64,000 nt of DNA from positions 1,636,571-1,700,570 of the forward strand of contig CAIIXF020000011.1 of the NCBI GenBank assembly GCA_903813345.2. The letters run 5' to 3'. The number at the start of each line of letters is the position of its first letter. Position 1 is the first letter of the stretch. The notes beneath the pieces are model-generated. The model saw nothing but the letters and a program-made list of their open reading frames with translations, was not told the origin of the DNA and made no database searches. The position numbers and the translations under genes are program-made. This document shows, piece by piece, positions 57,995 to 64,000 of this stretch. Origin of the DNA: Owenia fusiformis. Lineage: Eukaryota; Annelida; Polychaeta; Sabellida; Oweniidae.

Positions 57995-58450
57995 AAATCC
58001 ATCCATCCATCCATCCATCCATCCTATCTATCCTATCCTATATCTATCCTATATCCTATCCAATCCTATCCTTCTTTCCTATCCTTCCTATCCTATCCTT
58101 CCTTCCTATCCTATACTATCCTATCGTTTCTTCCTATTCTATCCTATCCTTCCTTCCTATTCTGAAAGGAGGGATAGGATACGAAGGAAGGATAGGATAA
58201 GAAGGATAGGAAAGAGGGATAGGACTGGACGACTTGCCTTATTCTGGACGACTCGGCTATATCCATCCCACCTATCCTATTCAATCCTATCCTTCTTTCC
58301 TATCCTATCCTTCCTTCCTTCCTATCCCATCCTTCCTATTCTGTCCTATCTTATTCTTTCTTCGGATTCTATCATATCCTATTCTATCCTTCCTATCCTA
58401 TCCTATCCTTTCTTCCTTTTCTGTCCTATCCTTCCTATCCTATGAATTCA
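57995..58450 (+). repeat. (TATCC/TTCC)n pyrimidine tract with inverted segment
   Basis: Long TATCC and CCTTCCTTCC runs are interrupted by a purine-strand segment (about 58162-58225: GAAAGGAGGGATAGGATACG and following) that is the reverse of its neighbours, so the block can fold. Related tracts lie at 54305-54425 and 57135-57345. Confidence 0.8.
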
Positions 58451-58589
58451 TCCATTTATCCATCAATCCATCGGCTTATTCTGGATGACTCAGCTTATTC
58501 TGGATGACTTGGCTTATTCTGGATGACTATTCATCCCATCTTAGCCTAACCATCCTTTCTTAATATTGATAAGATAATATTGAAAAATA

Positions 58590-59045
58590 GCTGTCCGGTC
58601 TGTTGATCCGAACTGTTGGTCTGGTTTGTCAGTCGGTCCATCTGTCCGGTCTGTCGGTCAGTCCATCTGCTCGGTCTATTGGTCTGGTCCATTGGGTCTG
58701 GTCAATAGGGTCTGTATGATCTTTCAAATCCATCAGTCCGGTCAACGTTAGGTCAGTCTGTCGGTTGGTCCTCCGGTCAGTCATTCAGGTCAATTTTCCA
58801 GTTAGTCAGTCATCAGGTTGGTCAGTTGGTCATCTGGTTGCTCATTCAGTCGGTTGACCATTCAGGTCAGTCATCCTTTCGGTCGGTTGTCCAGTTGGTC
58901 AGTCAACGGTTCAGGTCAGTCATCTGGTTAGTCGGTCTGCCAGTAGGTCATCTGATCAGTCAGTCATCCAGTTGGTAGTTCAGGTCAGTTGATCAATCAT
59001 CAAGTAGGTCAATCTGTCATTCAGGTTAGTCGGTCAATTGTCTAG
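58590..59045 (+). repeat. Degenerate GGTCAGTC array
   Basis: Repeated words GTCGGTCAGTC, CATCTGGT and TTCAGGTCAGTC at irregular spacing of about 12-25 bases, closing in TTATTCTGGATGACTCGGC copies also seen near 57360, 58240 and 58475. Confidence 0.75.
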
Positions 59046-59139
59046 TTTTGGATGACTTGGCTTATTCTGGATGACTCGGCTAAAAAAAGTCTAGATCTGG
59101 AGTCTGAAATTGAACTCGTTCAATTTCCAAAATCTAGTT

Positions 59140-61520
59140 ATTATTATATTTATTGACCCTCCAATCCTGGAGATAATGTTTATTTACAGTATGTAATAAA
59201 TGTAATAAGAATAACAATTACTATACATATTTGCTCATTGAGCAGTGACACAGCAGAAACCCCGTGGTTAGCACATATTCTGCCCTGGGGGTCCCTGTGT
59301 ACAAAGGAAAAGATACATTATATAAAACATCAATTTACTTAGACATCACCAGGAGTGCCAATCACAGCCCTTTGTCGACATACTGGTTGGTACTTCAAGT
59401 TATAGTGCTGCTGTTCTCGAGCCTTCGAATGTACATGTTTTGCACATCTGTTGCAATGCATCTGAGATCTTCATTTGAGAGGGTATCATCTCCACCAAAG
59501 ATGCATCGTAACTTAAGCATATTGGTCATGTGTCTACCATTTGGTATTCTACAAAGTATATTTATAATGTTAGTTCTTAAAGTGCTGTATTCGGGGCATT
59601 CTAAAATAAAGTGCTCCAGAGTTTCAATACGCTGCATGTCGCACATTTCACATGTTCTGTTAATCATAGGGACATTTTCCCACTCGCCAGTTATAGCTTT
59701 GAGGGTTCCGTGGCCAGTGAGCAGCCGCACCATCAGGGTGCATCTTTTAATAAAACTACAGTCCTGTCTGGCAATTTCCCACCATGCTATCGGTTTGGTA
59801 CCAGTCACTATAGTTCGGTATAATGATAGCTTATCATATGTAATCAATTCTCTCCTCCATATGTTATATTCAAATGTCCTTACGATATTCCTGACATATC
59901 GTTTCCAGGTAGACTTTGTAGGAACTACGCCGTTACCCATCATATCATATATCATTTCCGATATTCCAAACCGTGACGCAAGTGTCATTATGTCACCTAT
60001 AGGGGACAATTTATGCAGTGAAGTAGAATCATATCTGAACTTTATGATGCGCTTTATTGCTATGCTACGATAAATCGATCCTGGGACCTGGGAAAGAAGT
60101 TGTAGCAGAAACATCATTTTAGCTATTACTATAGTTGCCGTCATCGTATGCCAGCCTAGTTGCGGTAGTACAGCTGGATCAGATGTGTTTACTGGCAGGC
60201 CTTGTAGTTTCTTACAGATGCTTCTATGTCCCTGCTCTAACAACTTGTAATAATTTTCACTCAGTGGGACTAGCTCCATCCCATATGTCATTGAGGGCAT
60301 GCTAACGGACCAATATAGCTTTGACGCAGTGAGGGGGTTAGTTGGATTCTGAGTATGTGTTGTCGTCCCCACGTAGGCGTTCATTGCTCTCCTTCCTTTG
60401 GATAATGAAGTCTCAATCAATTCTCTGTTACTGTTGTTATTTGACAAGGGAAGTCCAACATGTTGGGTTGTTTGGACTACTTCTAATCTGCGACCCCCCA
60501 TCATCAGGTCTATCCCGGTATGTTGCGTAGCACGATTGTTGCTGAATACAATAACCTTACACTTATCAGGGTGATACTTGAAACGCCATTTTGTGCTGTA
60601 CTGATGCATTATGTTTAAAATGTCCTGCATTGTCTTCCTATGATAAGAAATGATGACTGTATCATCGGCATAGGATGGACATGTACATACTACATCCCCC
60701 ACAGAACATCCTTTCTCTGAGCCAATCACATCTAAGAGTAGCCTATTCATATACTCCCCGTAGAGCTCCATGGAGTAAAGCCCTCCCTGGTGGACTCCCT
60801 GAGAAATTGGGAACTTGTCTGAGAGTGTGACGTCATTTCCACACCTTACTGCACACTGGTAGTCACTGTAGCATAATCTCAACATCCTCCAGAGCTTCCC
60901 ATTTATTCCAAGGTTAAAAAGCTTGTAGAAGAGGCCATTGTGCCAAACCGTGTCGAAGGCCTTGCTAATGTCCATTGTGACCATTATGACGTCATTACCA
61001 TTCTCAAGTCCATTACATATAGCTTGTCTTGTCAGAAACGAGGTGTGGAGGCATGACGTCATTGCCTTGTTTGCAGCCTGCATCTCTGACTTCGGCTCGT
61101 TCCTATGGCATCTTCTGCTCCGGGTTACCATTATCTTCTCCCATAACTTCATGAAAGTCGTCATTAGCGTCAGGCCCCTATGGTTGTCCTTCTCCAATAT
61201 ATCCTTGTTTCCTCCTTTGAAGATGGGGATTAGTACCCCAAGCTTAAAGCTACTCGGGATGTGCTCTAATCTTATAATATGGTTGTACAATATGACAAGT
61301 ATGTGCGCAAGGGCGTCCTCACCAAAGCGTAAATGTTCAGTGCTAATTTCATCCCACCCTGTAGCCTTATTCCGAGAGAGGCTGTTTATTAGGTCAGTCA
61401 TCTCAGTGTAATCTAATGGATCCTGTAGCGCTTCATCCTCATTTGTAAAACTGTCCCGTATCATATCTATTATCCTTGAGTTAATTTCATGTTCATGTTT
61501 ACCATCATAACTATGCTACA
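59140..61520 (-). mobile_element. LINE with long open reverse transcriptase frame, 5'-truncated
   Basis: The minus-strand frame 61464-59395 is open for 689 codons. It shows LSRNKATGWDEIS (about 29-41), the motif A region VTMDISKAFDTVWHNGL (162-178, catalytic Asp 165), SQGVHQGGLYS (221-231), YADD at 265-268 and a C-terminal CEMCDMQRIETLEHFILEC zinc cluster. In-frame codons extend upstream to about 61513, then a stop and unrelated DNA; no APE endonuclease is present, so it is truncated at its 5' end. The 3' UTR ends in AATAAATATAATAATAA at about 59140 against the TTATTATT of the composite satellite. The clade (jockey/I-like) is not resolved. Confidence 0.85.
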
Positions 61521-61546
61521 CCTCTCATCAACATTAGATGTCGTAC

Positions 61547-61965
61547 ACATTTTAAAATCTAGAAAAGGACGATTCTCGGTTTGGAGAACGAAGTTCATCA
61601 ATCTAAATGAGCATTATCCCTGCTTCGGACAAATTTGATTTTTTTACATAATAAAGATTTGAATGTCTTCCTTTGAATAGTCATAACTTAATTTGGGTAA
61701 TATTTCTAGATTTTTCGCAAAAAAATATTAGCGCAGTACACTGATGAACTTCTTTCCCCAAATCGAGACTTGTATTTATATTGAATCGGTCTATTTGAGC
61801 ATTATCCCTGCTTCAGACCAATTTGTTATCTTTACATCTTGTAGATTTAAATGTCCTTTTTTGAATATTCATAGTTTAATTTGAGTAATGTTTCTATATT
61901 TTTCATGAAAAAATTATTAGCCCAGGAGACTGTTCTCCAAACAGAGAATCGTCCTTTAGATTCTA
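61547..61965. mobile_element. Inverted-repeat element with internal duplication
   Basis: AATCTAGAAAAGGACGATTC then TCGGTTTGGAGAAC at the left and GTTCTCCAAACAGAGAATCG then TCCTTTAGATT at the right are imperfect inverted ends of about 33 bases. Inside, a segment of about 190 bases is duplicated (TGAGCATTATCCCTGCTTC twice). It lies just beyond the LINE 5' end. Confidence 0.7.
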
Positions 61966-62834
61966 ATCACAGTCATAGCATTTCACATAAATCAAAATTC
62001 GTTGTGTGTTTTTTTTCAAAACTAGGAGCAGCGGTATAAAAAGATAATACCATTGCGTATGTGTCTACCCATCAATATATATCATACACGGGAAGGTTAA
62101 ACTACTTCTTTTGAAAGGATCAAGCTGTGTATTTGTGCAATAATGGTATATTTAAATTAAGATAAACAATATATTTGTGTTTTTAACAGAATCGTCACTG
62201 GCCCATAGTACACCACTTCGATTCATTGCTTTTCTCACCAATTAACAGTAGTTCGAGCGAAGAATTCGGTTCGGGGTTTTTTGAAGATTTCCCAGGATTT
62301 TTCCAGTCCAAGCCCTATTTAAGAGAATGAAAAGTCAATAAATATGGTTAAATGTATGAAATCACCTCTGTATAAAGACGTCCGGCACCTAAGGTTTATC
62401 TAAACACTTACATTAGCAGGGGTTAATTATCTACGGTTTATCTACATTAAGATAGACAGTCACTTGTGCCACTATCCGGTTGTACAAAATTATGGCTACA
62501 AAGCGAGTGAAATTGAGGACAGACCCTTGTAAGGTACCGTAATTCACGTTTTTGTAACAGCCCGAGTGCAGTTTCAAATACAAAGCAAAACTTACCCGGA
62601 TTTCAAATAGTTCTCAACCTGGGATACTGTTGCTGTTGGGTAAATACTGTAAAAACACGCTGCTACTCCAGCCTATATAAAGATTTCCAATAAAGTGTGT
62701 AAAATAAGTCAACTTTAAAATATATGTACACTTTATTCGGACAAAGATTATTTTTTATTTTCAGCTTTATACTGTACTAGAGTATACATATCATAAAGTA
62801 TTCTAGAATTTTGTTTTTTAATAATTTCCTGAAA

Positions 62835-63275
62835 TGTGAAATAAGCGTGTGATATCATAATACAGAGTCTGTTACACTGCTTCAAAGGCAAGCAGTTGAA
62901 CCTGAAATATAAAAAATCTATAGACCATTGTGCCATTATATATAGAAAAATATATTCATATTGCACACGAATGACATTTGTATATTTCAGATTATTTAGT
63001 GTTTAGTGCAATAAGCCTGTGCCCTCTTGTAATTTGAGGTCTGTCCGCCATGTTATCTTTTTGAGAATTAACATGGTAGAGAAGCATCAAAATATAAGAG
63101 GTAACAGACTTTATGAGCCAATTTACAAGCAATCCATGGCATATACAAATGTCATTCATGTGCAATATAAATATATTTTCTATATATTATTGCACAATAT
63201 TATTTAGATTTCTTATATTTCAGGTTAAACTGCTTTCCTTTGATGCAATGTAACAGACTTTACAGGCTTATTTCA
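62835..63275. repeat. Foldback element with arms of about 150 bases
   Basis: The left arm (AATAAGCGTGTGATATC ... CAGTTGAACCTGAAATATAA ... GAATGACATTTGTATAT, 62838-62988) is complementary to the right arm (ATATACAAATGTCATTCATG ... TTATATTTCAGGTTAAACTG ... CAGGCTTATTTCAACTG, 63139-63280). The loop of about 150 bases repeats TAACAGACTTTATGAGCC, a relative of the arm end. Confidence 0.8.
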
Positions 63276-63284
63276 ACTGTATCG

Positions 63285-64000
63285 CTTAGTTAAAGAGGAT
63301 TGGCTCCCAGGATCGAAACTCGATATTTTCCAGCAATGAAAACGTCAAAAGTCGTGTCGTTATTTTCTGAAATTATAACCGACTTCAACACATATTAATG
63401 GCCATATTAATATACACTATTACTACATTATTTGGTGAACCTATGCCAGAAGGTGTATTTTATGACATATATCTTAAATTGCAGACAATAGATGTACAAG
63501 TATATGCCATTTTGTAGGTATTTCTGTCGTGAATTCAAGTTATCTATATTATTTATCCTCCAAACATTAAAATATCATCTAAAATATAAAATATCAAAAT
63601 TATGTTTAGATTATTATTTTTAGAAATGAAATTACTTAATAGGAGCAATTAAATGATCTTTATTTAATTTTTAATCATTTCAATTGTCTTTGTAAAACTT
63701 TATTAAACATGTGTTGGACGATACAAAATGACTTTAAATGATGTGAAATATAAACGTACAGTCGAAAGTTAGTTGTATTCGTCTGTTTATGTTTATATTT
63801 AAATTACATCAAAGTATGCGTCATTGCCAAATCAGGAAACAATATATTTTCGTTTATCGTTCAATAAGTCTGGTTTAATTTCGTATCAGATATTATTTAT
63901 CACATTTGTGAGTGTCAAACAAACAATATACACGTTTCCTTGGATATAAGTATTGAATTATAAAAATAAAATTGTAAAAAGGGTCAACGTTAAAATTATT
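63285..64000. other. Non-coding right edge
   Basis: AT-rich DNA; no exon, repeat or RNA gene recognised. Confidence 0.4.

Larger units (their letters stand above)
53610..59137 (+). repeat. Composite satellite-like region, 5.5 kb
   Basis: Major blocks recur about four times (from near 53915, 54420, 56130 and 57570). Each has AGGTCAAGAACTAGGTCAAA, TTCATCATGTAGCTTAGAAA, a TTTTGAAATATGGCGTCC stretch, AATCTGCAAACCAAATTTCG and GGTTCGGAAGTTATGGCG. Additional half-blocks occur near 55040, 55195, 55660, 56780 and 56940. Palindromes AGACTCCAGAT/ATCTGGAGTCT mark unit borders (53620, 53682, 53745, 55985, 57420, 59095). Pyrimidine-rich (TATCC)n tracts, a 12-base CAGCTACCTACT array and a GGTCAGTC-rich array are embedded. 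Frames in it are low complexity and not genes. Confidence 0.8.

Noticed and set aside
57978-58488. Frames of 155 and 84 codons rich in Pro, Ser, Tyr, Ile and Leu
   Set aside because: They are pure products of the (TATCC)n tract.
59264-60073. Plus-strand 269-codon frame
   Set aside because: It is the antisense shadow of the LINE reverse transcriptase frame on the minus strand.

Overview
The window looks like AT-rich, intron-rich genomic DNA from an invertebrate animal, probably marine. Evidence: multi-exon genes with GT-AG introns, animal extracellular domains (PAN, TSP1, FN3, NHL), a Penelope-like retroelement with a GIY-YIG nuclease, 5'-truncated LINEs, mariner-type and hAT-type non-autonomous elements, and many minisatellites. 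I cannot name the phylum from sequence alone. There is no sign of bacterial gene organisation, and I recognised no LTR retroelement.

Layout. 1-1990: 3' part of a Penelope-like element running in from the left edge. 2-7 kb: mostly non-coding, with one possible minus-strand terminal exon (2255-2471) and an internally deleted mariner. 7249-10670: the last three exons of a minus-strand host gene; its C-terminal helical domain loosely resembles that of PWWP3A/MUM1. 10.7-15.7 kb: tandem repeats and DNA-transposon remnants. 15768-39646: twenty plus-strand exons with consistent phases, coding for at least 993 residues of a Ser/Pro-rich then highly charged coiled-coil protein. Its C-terminus (GQGMTKPWLFSYY motif, then a lysine-rich tail) suggests a KIAA2012 homologue; the N-terminal exons were not found. 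Its introns hold most of the repeats, including a 48-bp minisatellite, a 31-bp minisatellite, and a striking exact 100-bp array that repeats the 3' splice site and first bases of one exon ten times before the real exon.

40.6-44.6 kb: dispersed repeats and a long foldback element. 45023-50206: a complete four-exon plus-strand gene for a probably secreted 534-residue protein with the order signal peptide - PAN/apple - TSP1 - fibronectin III - NHL beta-propeller. Each domain sits on its own exon and all introns are phase 1, a textbook exon-shuffling pattern. I do not recognise this architecture as a described family, and it is the best candidate for something new.

50.2-64 kb: a LINE 3' end, a 5.5-kb composite satellite-like region (53.6-59.1 kb), a LINE with a 689-codon open reverse transcriptase frame on the minus strand, and two inverted-repeat elements. 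The two main host genes have no evident functional link; one is a probable intracellular coiled-coil protein and the other is extracellular.
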